Source: Deltaproteobacteria bacterium (lineage in GTDB: Bacteria; Desulfobacterota; Desulfomonilia; UBA1062). From it: a stretch of 34,813 nt of DNA. The stretch is from NCBI GenBank assembly GCA_021372395.1, contig JAJFUP010000069.1, positions 1 through 34,813 of the forward strand, given 5' to 3'. The position numbers were made by a program, and so were the translations under genes. The stretch's first letter is position 1. Each line of letters starts with the position of its first letter. Positions 26,064-33,483 of this stretch are shown one piece after another. The notes below the pieces were generated by a model that made no database searches, was not told the origin of the DNA, and saw only the letters and a program-made list of their open reading frames with translations.

Positions 26064-28136
26064 CTACAGCTTTACCGTGCCCTTTACCATGTAGGTCCGT
26101 CCGTGGCTCTTGTCCCAGGACTCCCAGTATTCCTTGTCGAAGACGTTGAACACCCCGGCGGAAACCTCGCAGTTCTTTACCCGGTAGCCCAGGTTGAAGT
26201 CCACCACGGTGAACGGGTCGTACCCGTCGATGCGGTTGTTGTAGATGTCGCTGTTGTCGGCATAGTTGTAGCGGTCTCCGACGTGCCTCAGCACCGCGTT
26301 CGAAAAGAGTTTCCCGTTGTCGTAATCGCACCCGAGGTTATAGGTCTTGTCCGGTATCCGGGTGAATTCCTTTCCATCAATCTGTGCTGCAAGATCCGGA
26401 TCGTCCACCTTATTGACCTTGGTGTAGGTCCTCGTGTAGTTGGCGAACAGGCTCAGATCGCTCCTGAGGGCGAGCTTTGCCGTTGCCTCGTACCCCCAGG
26501 TGGACCCCTTGCTGACGTTCTTGTACATGTAGTCGGCTATCCCGTCGCCGTCCAGGTCCGGGGTGTCCACCTTGTACATCATGTCCTTTATCTCGTTGTT
26601 GAAATAGGTTGCCCCCATGCTGAATGCCTTGGTGAAGGACCTTTCCACACCTACCTCGTACGAACGGATGGTCTCGGGCTTCAGCTCAGGGTTCGGCAGG
26701 GAGGTGCCTCTCCTGCCCCGGGAATATTCGAACGCCTCCCAGAGGGTGGGGCCCCTGAACGCCTCGCCGGCAGAGGTCCTTATCGTGGTCTTGTCGTCTG
26801 GCTTTATCACGAGGGAAACCCGAGGAGACACGTAGTTGTCGGAATGGTCGGGCGTTTCGGTGGGATAGCCTGCAGAGGCACCGTTGGTCGCTGCGTTGTA
26901 TGCCTTCCAGTAATCATAGCGCAGGCCGCCGTAGAGGGTGAGGAAGCTCGTGGCATCCCACTGGTCCTGCAGGTATGCGCCAGTGGTGGTGGTCGACCCC
27001 TTGGTGATCTGGTCGTCATCAAGAACTGATGGATCTTTTTCGTCCAGCGAGGATATGCGTGCGTGTGACCAGTCGGTTCCCACGGTCAGGGTGTTCCTTG
27101 CCGGGAGCTTGATGTTCGACTGGATGCCTGCATTGATATGCGAGTTGGGCCTCAGGGAGTCTCCCGAGTTGTTGTTCCAGATGAACTGGTCCGTGTAGTT
27201 GTCCGTGAATCCTGCATTACAGAGAACCTCCACATCCTTTATCTCCGAGTTCCTGTAGGAGAGGATGTAGGTGTTGTTCGCATGCTCTCGATATGAGGAA
27301 GACAGATACTGTCCGTCGTAGTTCACTGTTGCCACCGGGTCCAGCTCGAAGCTGGCATGGGTGAACCTGAAGCTCAGGGAAGAATCGGGGGTCATGTCCC
27401 AGGTGATGCCGGTGGTAAGGGCCTCGTTGGTGGTGTTCTCCGTGGTGTAGCCCTGGATATATGTCGTCCCGCCCGTTGCGTTCGGTGCCGCGATGTTGTT
27501 GACGCCGGGGCTGAAGGCGGTGCTGGTCTGTTTGGGGGCTTCGAGCGTCATCCTCCTGTAGAGGATGTTGTAGGTGAAGTTGCCGACAGACCATCCATGG
27601 CCGGCGGAGAGGTACTGGGCCTGATTACTCCCGCACCCGTAGGTGAACTCGAACGGGGAGTACTCGGTCTTTGTGAGGATGTTCACCACCCCTCCCATGG
27701 CCCCCCCGCCGTAGAGGGCGGAGAACGGGCCGCGGACCACCTCGATGCGGTCGATATTCTCCACCGGGATGCTCCACCAGTGGATGTTTCCCTCGTAGTT
27801 GTTCATGGGTTGCCCGTCCAGGAGCACCAGGCTCTCGGACGCATTGGGCATGCCCCTGAGGTGAATCGGCGCAAAGGAGTCGGATATGCCCGATACCCCC
27901 TCCACCCGTTCACTGAAGAGGCCGGGTAACGCCCGGATGGCCTCATCAACGAAATGCGAATTGGATTCCTTGATAGCGGCCCCTGTCACGACGTTCACCG
28001 TGGCAGGGGAATCGCTCACCTTTTGCTGGGTCTTCGTGGCAGTGACAACCACGTCCCCCACGTTTGTTTCTTCCGCGAATGCGGAAGTTGCCAGAACCAA
28101 AAAACACAGTACTATCCCTATCGTGAAGTTCCTCAT
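26064..28136 (-). CDS. TonB-dependent outer-membrane receptor (BtuB/CirA-like)
   Basis: The 690-residue protein starts MRNFTIGIVL with a signal peptide cleaved after AFA (about residue 21). A TonB box (VGDVVVTATK, 27-36) follows, then the plug domain (about 40-155) with VVRGPFSALYGGGAMGGVVNI-type motif, and a 22-strand barrel with alternating aromatic strands; STWGYEATAKL and GVFNVFDKEYWESW are typical near the C-terminus. The plug motif and spacing resemble BtuB, CirA and other cobalamin or siderophore receptors; the ligand is not determinable. The final residue is Leu, not the usual Phe. ATG 28136 has GAGGAG six bases upstream and is preferred to the ATG six codons earlier. It is the first gene of the leftward operon, downstream of a good promoter. 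Confidence 0.94.
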   Translation of the reverse strand: MRNFTIGIVLCFLVLATSAFAEETNVGDVVVTATKTQQKVSDSPATVNVVTGAAIKESNSHFVDEAIRALPGLFSERVEGVSGISDSFAPIHLRGMPNASESLVLLDGQPMNNYEGNIHWWSIPVENIDRIEVVRGPFSALYGGGAMGGVVNILTKTEYSPFEFTYGCGSNQAQYLSAGHGWSVGNFTYNILYRRMTLEAPKQTSTAFSPGVNNIAAPNATGGTTYIQGYTTENTTNEALTTGITWDMTPDSSLSFRFTHASFELDPVATVNYDGQYLSSSYREHANNTYILSYRNSEIKDVEVLCNAGFTDNYTDQFIWNNNSGDSLRPNSHINAGIQSNIKLPARNTLTVGTDWSHARISSLDEKDPSVLDDDQITKGSTTTTGAYLQDQWDATSFLTLYGGLRYDYWKAYNAATNGASAGYPTETPDHSDNYVSPRVSLVIKPDDKTTIRTSAGEAFRGPTLWEAFEYSRGRRGTSLPNPELKPETIRSYEVGVERSFTKAFSMGATYFNNEIKDMMYKVDTPDLDGDGIADYMYKNVSKGSTWGYEATAKLALRSDLSLFANYTRTYTKVNKVDDPDLAAQIDGKEFTRIPDKTYNLGCDYDNGKLFSNAVLRHVGDRYNYADNSDIYNNRIDGYDPFTVVDFNLGYRVKNCEVSAGVFNVFDKEYWESWDKSHGRTYMVKGTVKL

Positions 28137-28180
28137 GCCAGTCTCCTCATGCAAAGATGCAGTGGTTTATTGAGTTACAA

Positions 28181-28208
28181 ATAACATATTGAAAACCCCC
28201 ATTGTCAA
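28181..28208 (-). promoter_or_regulatory. Probable sigma-70 promoter of the receptor/uptake operon
   Basis: On the minus strand a perfect TTGACA (28208-28203), a 16-base spacer and TGTTAT (28186-28181, 4/6) lie about 45 bases before the receptor start. A GTTACAAATAAC palindrome (28174-28185) overlaps the -10. Confidence 0.5.
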
Positions 28209-28211
28209 CTC

Positions 28212-28228
28212 CATAATTGAAAATAATG
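28212..28228. promoter_or_regulatory. AT-rich imperfect palindrome, possible Fur-type operator
   Basis: CATAATTGAAAATAATG is symmetric at 12 of 17 positions and abuts the -35 of the receptor promoter. Size, AT-richness and position recall Fur-family operators, as expected for a metal-chelate uptake operon, but it is not a full match to the E. coli Fur box. Confidence 0.3.
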
Positions 28229-28320
28229 TCCTTCCCGTGCCGGAAGAGAGACACCGGGATCGAGGTCCAACCATGGGTATCGTTCACCCATACCTGTGTT
28301 TCAAAGGCCAGGGGGGGGTA

Positions 28321-28349
28321 TTGAATTGCGGGATTCGGGAGATTATGTA
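28321..28349 (+). promoter_or_regulatory. Candidate promoter of the glutaredoxin-FTR pair
   Basis: TTGAAT (28321-28326), 17 bases, TATGTA (28344-28349). The arrangement is conserved with that before the paralogue at 19232, while the sequence between differs. Confidence 0.35.
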
Positions 28350-28375
28350 TACAGAGAGACAGGAGGATGAACGAC

Positions 28376-28630
28376 ATGCAGACATCCGTGAAGATATACA
28401 CGCTCAGCACGTGCAGCCACTGCAAGGACACCAAGAAGTTTCTGAACGATTGCAAGGTGGCCTATGAGTACACCGATGTGGACCTCCTCGACTCCGGAGA
28501 CAGGGCCGCCACCTTGGAGGAGGTCAAGAGGTACAATCCCAAACTTACCTTCCCCACCATCATCATCAATGGTGATCGCATCATCGTCGGGTTCAATGAA
28601 AAAGAGATCAAGGAGGCCCTCGGCCTATGA
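28376..28630 (+). CDS. Glutaredoxin-like protein (copy 2), partner of the FTR subunit
   Basis: The 84-residue thioredoxin-fold protein has CSHC (Cys13, Cys16) and cis-Pro60, and is 75% identical to the protein at 19232-19486. An ATG nine bases earlier (28367) touches the AGGAGG (28361-28366) and cannot be used well; from ATG 28376 the ribosome-site spacing is nine bases, exactly as in copy 1, and both proteins have the same length. Its stop overlaps the FTR gene by four bases (ATGA). The coupling strongly suggests that this glutaredoxin is the electron acceptor of the FTR subunit. Confidence 0.92.
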   Translation: MQTSVKIYTLSTCSHCKDTKKFLNDCKVAYEYTDVDLLDSGDRAATLEEVKRYNPKLTFPTIIINGDRIIVGFNEKEIKEALGL

Positions 28631-28959
28631 ACGAAGCAGACAAGCTCCGCGAGATGCTCAGAAAGGTCCAGGAGGGCAAGGGCTACTTCTTCAGCACCGA
28701 TGAAGAGCGGGTCAACGATCTGATGGAGGCGCTCCTGCTCAACAAGGGGCGCTACGGCTACATGTCCTGCCCCTGCAGGCTTGCCTCGGGAGAGAGGGAT
28801 AAGGATCGGGACATCATCTGTCCGTGCGAGTACCGCGGCCCCGATGTGGCGGAGTACGGGAGCTGCTACTGCAACCTGTACGTGTCCAGAGAATGGAACG
28901 AGGGCAAGATACCCCACGAGTACGTCCCGGAGAGGAGACCCCCCGAGAAGTACCTGTGA
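28627..28959 (+). CDS. Ferredoxin-thioredoxin reductase catalytic subunit-like protein
   Basis: FTR catalytic subunits use a 4Fe-4S cluster next to a redox disulfide to pass electrons from ferredoxin to thioredoxin-fold proteins. The 110-residue protein has the six Cys: Cys48-Pro-Cys50, Cys65-Pro-Cys67 and Cys80-Tyr-Cys82. By comparison with plant FTR, Cys50 and Cys82 would be the disulfide and the other four the cluster ligands. The spacing (14 and 12 residues) differs from plant CPC-x16-CPC-x8-CHC, and Tyr81 stands in place of the conserved His. I recall this CYC form from anaerobic bacteria and archaea. No variable subunit is needed in such forms. It is translated with the glutaredoxin and converges with the PilZ gene over 27 bases. 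Confidence 0.9.
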   Translation: MNEADKLREMLRKVQEGKGYFFSTDEERVNDLMEALLLNKGRYGYMSCPCRLASGERDKDRDIICPCEYRGPDVAEYGSCYCNLYVSREWNEGKIPHEYVPERRPPEKYL

Positions 28960-28986
28960 GCGCAGGCCGGGGTAGGTTTCGAACGC

Positions 28987-29295
28987 TCAATGGTTCAGGA
29001 GCGTGCTGAGGTCGGCGTCGTTGGCATAGGTAAACCTGATGGCCATGCCTCTGGCATCCGTCCGTATCACGAGCCCCTGGATGTAGACCGGTTTTCCGAT
29101 GAGGTTCTCTGCGTTGAGCCGCATGGTGACATAGGCATTCTGGCTCAGGACCGTGTCGGTGAGCATGAACATACCCTGGGGGCTGATGTCCCCTATGGTG
29201 CCGCCGCTGACCGGTTTCAGGGCGTCGCAGTAGGTTATGGTGGCTTCCATCCTTTCCGGGAGCCGCACCCTCCGCTCTCTTCTGCGGTTCTTCAT
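28987..29295 (-). CDS. Single-domain PilZ protein
   Basis: The 102-residue protein matches the c-di-GMP-binding PilZ domain: an Arg-rich start MKNRRRERRV giving the RxxxR motif (Arg4-Arg8), and DISPQG (36-41) for the (D/N)xSxxG motif, followed by strands ending in GMAIRFTY. Both binding motifs are intact, so it should bind c-di-GMP and pass the signal to a partner, for example in motility, pili or polysaccharide export. ATG 29295 has GGGAGG seven bases upstream; the frame is open 28 codons further but without support. No other c-di-GMP gene is in the window. Confidence 0.88.
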   Translation of the reverse strand: MKNRRRERRVRLPERMEATITYCDALKPVSGGTIGDISPQGMFMLTDTVLSQNAYVTMRLNAENLIGKPVYIQGLVIRTDARGMAIRFTYANDADLSTLLNH

Positions 29296-29592
29296 TGCCG
29301 ATCCTCCCGCTGGTTCGTGTTCCAAAGAACCCCCCTGAGGATTCAGCGCGATCCACGGCTTACCGGGAATACATGACAATGGGCATAAAAAGGGCTGAAT
29401 CTTTCCAGAGCGAAACCCCTGAATGAGCCCATGGTAAACCTGATGCTGTGAAAGTCAATAGGGAGTTGATGCAGTTCACCTCCAAGAGCCGTTCGTGGGT
29501 GAAAATCCCAGGAGGCACCGCAGGACCCGGCCCCGCATCGCACAAGCTGCACGCCGCAGCCGTGGCGCCCATGGGTGATCGCCGGTTACGTA
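29296..29592. other. Intergenic region upstream of the PilZ gene
   Basis: No gene is supported here. From about 29495 the stretch is GC-rich with several short inverted repeats (TGGG/CCCA, GCTGC/GCAGC with a 5-base loop, CCCATGGG), which could form a structured 3' region for the leftward cytochrome transcript. I could not match it to a known riboswitch. Confidence 0.4.
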
Positions 29593-29907
29593 TTATTTAC
29601 AGACCGGAGGGGTACCCGGTTTCAGTGTTGAAAGGAAGTCAGCCAGCCCCGGGATTTTGTCCTGGTCCACTGCCGCCCCCTTTCCCTTCATCCTGGTGAT
29701 GGTCTGAATCCAGGCATCCCGGTCCTTTTTCCCCAGGGCATCGCAGATCCGCTGCGTGTCATGGCACGCGGTGCAGGCCGTCATGACCAGGGACTGGTTC
29801 GGGTTCTCCTCGGGCGGTGCGCTTGCGCACGATGAGAAGCCGGACTGGAAAAGGAAGACGCAAAAGGCCATGGCCAAGGTGACGACCGACAACAGACGCT
29901 TCTTCAT
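29593..29907 (-). CDS. Small exported monoheme cytochrome c
   Basis: The 104-residue protein has an N-terminal signal (MKKRLL, hydrophobic 6-22) ending FSSC at Cys27, which could be a lipoprotein site, though SPase I cleavage after ASA is also possible. The heme motif CTACH is at 45-49, followed by TQRICDALGKKDRDAW; Met73 in ITRMKGKG is a plausible distal ligand. Proteins with this CxxCH...RIC..LG.KD..AW pattern are small periplasmic electron carriers or subunits. GAGGAG stands five bases before ATG 29907, which is preferred to an ATG 15 codons upstream. Its redox partner is not in the window. Confidence 0.87.
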   Translation of the reverse strand: MKKRLLSVVTLAMAFCVFLFQSGFSSCASAPPEENPNQSLVMTACTACHDTQRICDALGKKDRDAWIQTITRMKGKGAAVDQDKIPGLADFLSTLKPGTPPVCK

Positions 29908-30010
29908 GGACACTCCTCGCAGAGAATCAATCACTATAAGTAATACGTGCAAATGCTTTCAATGCAATGCCGGATGTCGCTTTTTTGCCCGGTGCCGTGT
30001 GCCGGGGAGC

Positions 30011-31642
30011 TCAGCCGGGCAGCTTGACCGTGAAGCACGTGATGAATCTCGGATCCAGGAGCGCGAGGTCCTTGATGCCCGAGATCTCGTCCTCGATCCG
30101 GGTGACGAGAAGGGAGACGATGTCCCTGACCAGGTCTTCCTCGAGGGAAGGGATGAGGTTCGAGAGGTGGGCCGCGAGGTCTTGGGTGAATTGGGGCATC
30201 ACCACGCGCACCTGGCCCTTCATGTTCGTCGCCCGGGAGAGGAAGCCCTGGAGTTCGCCTTCTTCAAGGGGGCGGAACCGGGTTTCCTGCTCAATGCTGC
30301 CAACGGTCAACGCGGTGAGGATGACGGTTTCCATGTCGAGATTCGCGCCGGTATTCGTCTCGGAGAGGTGGATGATCTGGTCCTCCCAGGGGAGAAGACG
30401 CAGCATGCGGGCCATGGCCTCTATCCGGTCGATGGAAACCCTCACCTCCTCGAGCTCATCGAGGCTGGAAAAATCTCTGTCCCTGTACAGGGGTCTCTTC
30501 TTCAGAAGGCCGTCCACGTGTTCCTTCAGAGCCTCGGGCACCATGGACCGCTCGATTTCCTGGAGGATAAGCTTCAGTCTCCGCTGTTGCTCGTATATCG
30601 CATTGTAGCCCAGCGAAAACAGGGTGTCGGCATTGATGGTGGAGAGGATCGCCTCTGCGGAGAGACCCTTTTCCCTCATGGCGACGCTGAGTCCCAGGGA
30701 GGTGAGAGAGCTCGCCTTTTCCATGCTTCTCTTGAGCTCTTCCATCTCGTTCATGGGTTTGAAGTCGGCCATGACGATCTTGTTTGCGAGGTAGATCATC
30801 TCGTAGAGAAACCGCTCTTTCGTCTCCGGCGATGTCCCTTCAAGGGCATGGACGAGGAGGCTCGTTCCCCTTGAGAAGTTCTCCAGGTACACGGTGGGAA
30901 GCAGGTGGAGGTCCCGGCTGATGAGGGGGGTCTTTTCCTTGAGGATCCCCTGGTTCAGGAGCTTCTCCTTACGGATATGACGGTAGATGCTCATTGCCTC
31001 GTCAGGTGGCGGGAAGCCCATTTCCATGAGCCGGAAGGACCGCTTCTCATAGGAGGTCTCTTCCATGTTGGAGGCCATCTCGAACATGACGCCCTCCATG
31101 ATGGTGTAGTAAAGGTCCGATTGCTGGGTGAAGAGGACACTCAGCATTTCCTTGACGAGCGGAGTCCTGTCGTCTTCCCGGATGATCCGGTAGAAGTAGT
31201 TGCTGTCCAGGCTCTCATAGCCTTCATCGAGGAGATCCGGGATGTGCTCGTCCGTCGGAGTCACATGGATCACTTCGAGGTAGGTCTGGAAGAGGAGTAC
31301 GATGATCTCGAGGTCGAGGGTGTCCAGGGCCTGGGCAAGGATGTCGAAGGATGCGTTGTAGAGTTCCCAGAGCCACTCCATGACATTGTCCACCGAAACG
31401 GTGTCCCCCTCCCAGCAGTCCAGGTCGATGAACCGGCACACCGCCTCGGGGGGTACGTACTGGAGCAGGATCTGGCTGTCCGTACCCCAGGACTCCTTTA
31501 TGATCAGGTAGGTCTCCTGCGGGGGAAGCTGCTCGAGTATCTCCCCGGTATAGGGCGAGTCTATGATGGTCCGGGCACGCTCCGAGGGGGTGCAGGCGAG
31601 CACCTTGGAGAGCTCGTTCTTCAGGGAGAGCTTCTTGTCCAT
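30011..31642 (-). CDS. Uncharacterised DUF6178-like protein
   Basis: The 543-residue protein has no signal peptide, no membrane span and no catalytic motif that I can name. It is acidic, Leu/Glu-rich and mostly helical by appearance, with repeated segments such as LEQLPPQETYLIIKESWG (36-53) and LLQYVPPEAVCRFIDLDCW. I associate this pattern with DUF6178, a family seen mainly in delta-type bacteria; the name is from memory and needs a profile search. The early repeats of the form L..LPP.E....... resemble short helical units found in MgtE-N or flagellar-motor FliG-like domains, so a scaffold role is possible. The ATG at 31642 has no strong ribosome site. Neighbours give no clear clue. Confidence 0.6.
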   Translation of the reverse strand: MDKKLSLKNELSKVLACTPSERARTIIDSPYTGEILEQLPPQETYLIIKESWGTDSQILLQYVPPEAVCRFIDLDCWEGDTVSVDNVMEWLWELYNASFDILAQALDTLDLEIIVLLFQTYLEVIHVTPTDEHIPDLLDEGYESLDSNYFYRIIREDDRTPLVKEMLSVLFTQQSDLYYTIMEGVMFEMASNMEETSYEKRSFRLMEMGFPPPDEAMSIYRHIRKEKLLNQGILKEKTPLISRDLHLLPTVYLENFSRGTSLLVHALEGTSPETKERFLYEMIYLANKIVMADFKPMNEMEELKRSMEKASSLTSLGLSVAMREKGLSAEAILSTINADTLFSLGYNAIYEQQRRLKLILQEIERSMVPEALKEHVDGLLKKRPLYRDRDFSSLDELEEVRVSIDRIEAMARMLRLLPWEDQIIHLSETNTGANLDMETVILTALTVGSIEQETRFRPLEEGELQGFLSRATNMKGQVRVVMPQFTQDLAAHLSNLIPSLEEDLVRDIVSLLVTRIEDEISGIKDLALLDPRFITCFTVKLPG

Positions 31643-31710
31643 GGGGCACTGGTTAGCACACTTACGGGCACAGGATCAAGAAGCCCTCTGATTAGGATTG
31701 TGTCGGTTCG

Positions 31711-31768
31711 CCCCGTCATATCTGTCCTCTCGTCGAACACTAGGGGCGAGAGGACAGATATGACGGGG
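31711..31768. repeat. 22-bp perfect inverted repeat (REP-like palindrome)
   Basis: Bases 31711-31732 (CCCCGTCATATCTGTCCTCT then CG) are exactly complementary to 31747-31768, with a 14-base loop. It lies between the tolC-like gene stop and the start of the DUF6178-like gene. GGACAGATATGACGGGG resembles the ends of REP-type palindromes that I recall near Y1 (RAYT) transposases in delta-type genomes; no transposase is nearby. It may also end or stabilise the tolC-like transcript. Confidence 0.7.
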
Positions 31769-31846
31769 TCAGGGTTCCCCCTGCCGTGCCAGGAGGCTGA
31801 AAACAGGCAGGGAATGATCTGCTCACCCCTGGAGATCGAGCTCTCT

Positions 31847-33133
31847 TTACAGGGTTCCCATGGATGCGCGAAGCGCGGCCAGCGACCTTGCATAATCAGC
31901 CTGTGCCGAGATGAGGTTATTCTTTGACCGGCTGAGCAAGGTCTGCGCGGTGAGCACATCGGTGGTGGTTGCCACCTGGAGATTGTAGCGGTCCTTCACG
32001 ATCCTGAAGTACTCCTCTGCCTGTGCGATGGCTTTATCGGCCACCACCATGCGGGAACGCGCCTCCTCCACGGAGAGGTACGAATCCTTTACCTCCAGCG
32101 ACACCTGGTCCTTCAGGCCTTCCAGCAGGTACCCCACCTGGGTGCTCATGTACCGGGCCTTGTTCAGATTCCAGTAGCTGCCCCCGCCCTCGAAGAGGTT
32201 CCAGGTGAGCCCGATACCGGTCTTCCAGGTGTCGTACTTCGTGGAGGGATCATCGCCTTTCTGCTTCTGATAGGCGTAGGTGGCGGCCACGTTCGGCATG
32301 AAGGCCGAGCGTGCGATGGTGATCCCTTTGTCGGCATTGTCGAGCTGGAGTTTCACGGTCTTGATTTCCTGCCTGTTCGTAAGCGCTGTTTCAAGCGATG
32401 TGTCGAGGGTGATGTCCAGGGCAATGAACGGTATCTCCGTGTCGATGGCCACCTCCTCGGAAAGATTCCTGCCCAGGAGGATGTTCAGGTTCGACTCTGC
32501 AAGCCGGACGGTTTTTTCGGCAGAGATCAGATTCTGTTCGCTCTCTGCAGAGCTCACCTGGGCTTCCAGAAGATCGTTTTTCGGGATCATCCCCTGGCTG
32601 AAGAAGGCATTGGCCACATCGAGGTGGCTTTTGATGGAGTTCACGTTGCTCTTTGCAACCTCTCTCTCCTGCCGGGCTTTGATCACCCCGTAATAGGCGC
32701 CGATGACCCGGAGCTTGAGGTCGCGGATGACCCGCTGGCGTTCGAGCTCGGCTGCGAAATAGTCGTTCTTGGCGATCTTGTAGCTGTTGTAGAGTGCACC
32801 GCCGGCAAAGAGTATCTGCCTGGCTTCGATGTCAGTCTCGTAATTGCCCTTGGATCCCGTGGTGATCTCCCCCATACCGGGGACCGTAACCGACGGGGCG
32901 TTCTCGAGCCTCATGTACCCGTAGCTCAAGTCCACGGTCGGGAGCATGCGGGAGAACCGGGCCCGCTTTTCCATGTCCTTTCCCAATACCTCCTGGTCCT
33001 GGACCTTGACGCTGGGATTCTTCTCGATGGCCATCCGGATGGAATCCTCGAGCGTCATGTGGCCGGCAGCGTGAGCAACCCCTGCCAGAAGGAAAGAACA
33101 CCCCAAGATCAGCGTAACGACTAGCCTGTTCAC
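31847..33133 (-). CDS. TolC-family outer-membrane efflux/secretion protein
   Basis: The 428-residue protein has a signal peptide (cleavage after AHA, about residue 22) and two OEP repeats, each with long amphipathic helices and a beta hairpin: MTLEDSIRMAIEKNPSVKV (a classic opening), LPTVDLSYGYMR, then ALTNRQEIKTVKLQLDNADKG-type repeat start, and FMPNVAATYAYQKQ. It would trimerise into an outer-membrane/periplasmic channel. No membrane-fusion protein or inner-membrane pump is adjacent, so it is an orphan here. The start codon is GTG at 33133, with GGAGG eight bases upstream. Confidence 0.92.
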   Translation of the reverse strand: MNRLVVTLILGCSFLLAGVAHAAGHMTLEDSIRMAIEKNPSVKVQDQEVLGKDMEKRARFSRMLPTVDLSYGYMRLENAPSVTVPGMGEITTGSKGNYETDIEARQILFAGGALYNSYKIAKNDYFAAELERQRVIRDLKLRVIGAYYGVIKARQEREVAKSNVNSIKSHLDVANAFFSQGMIPKNDLLEAQVSSAESEQNLISAEKTVRLAESNLNILLGRNLSEEVAIDTEIPFIALDITLDTSLETALTNRQEIKTVKLQLDNADKGITIARSAFMPNVAATYAYQKQKGDDPSTKYDTWKTGIGLTWNLFEGGGSYWNLNKARYMSTQVGYLLEGLKDQVSLEVKDSYLSVEEARSRMVVADKAIAQAEEYFRIVKDRYNLQVATTTDVLTAQTLLSRSKNNLISAQADYARSLAALRASMGTL

Positions 33134-33483
33134 TATGACAACCTCCTCACCTGCTCCCAGGATGTCCGGTGCATGCTCATAGCAGAAGACGTCTCAAGAA
33201 TACGGACGATACCAGTTGCCGATTCCGGCATCATTGCGCAGGATCATTTCGTGGTCCCCTGCCCATGGTGCCCATGTCTTTATGAATATGCTGATACCAG
33301 AGTTCGAAAGTAAAGTAATCATGCATGCAAGTCAAGTTCGTCGTGTCGAACACGACTGATGCGAAAGGCACGAAAGGTCTGATCTGTGTGTACCCGTCCC
33401 CAGGGATTCGTGAGCATGCTCATGCACCCGGCCTGCAGGGCTCGGGTCTTTTCCGGCAGAAGATCCGACGGGAGCGGACGACC
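33134..33483. other. Intergenic region between tolC-like and DUF1015 genes
   Basis: These 350 bases hold no credible gene. Visible elements are a 7-bp hairpin with CGA loop (33340-33356, GTCGTGT/ACACGAC), a perfect 12-bp palindrome TGAGCATGCTCA (33411-33422), and, on the minus strand, TTGACT (33335-33330) with a poor TACTTT 17 bases on, a weak promoter candidate for the tolC-like gene. Confidence 0.45.

Noticed and set aside
29500-29590. Riboswitch or c-di-GMP (GEMM) RNA near the PilZ gene
   Set aside because: Several short stems are present, but the conserved GEMM core is absent and no downstream gene in the right direction fits.
29984-30010. Terminator after the DUF6178-like gene
   Set aside because: The CCCGG/CCGGG hairpin has its homopolymer on the wrong side (A-run after it on the minus strand).
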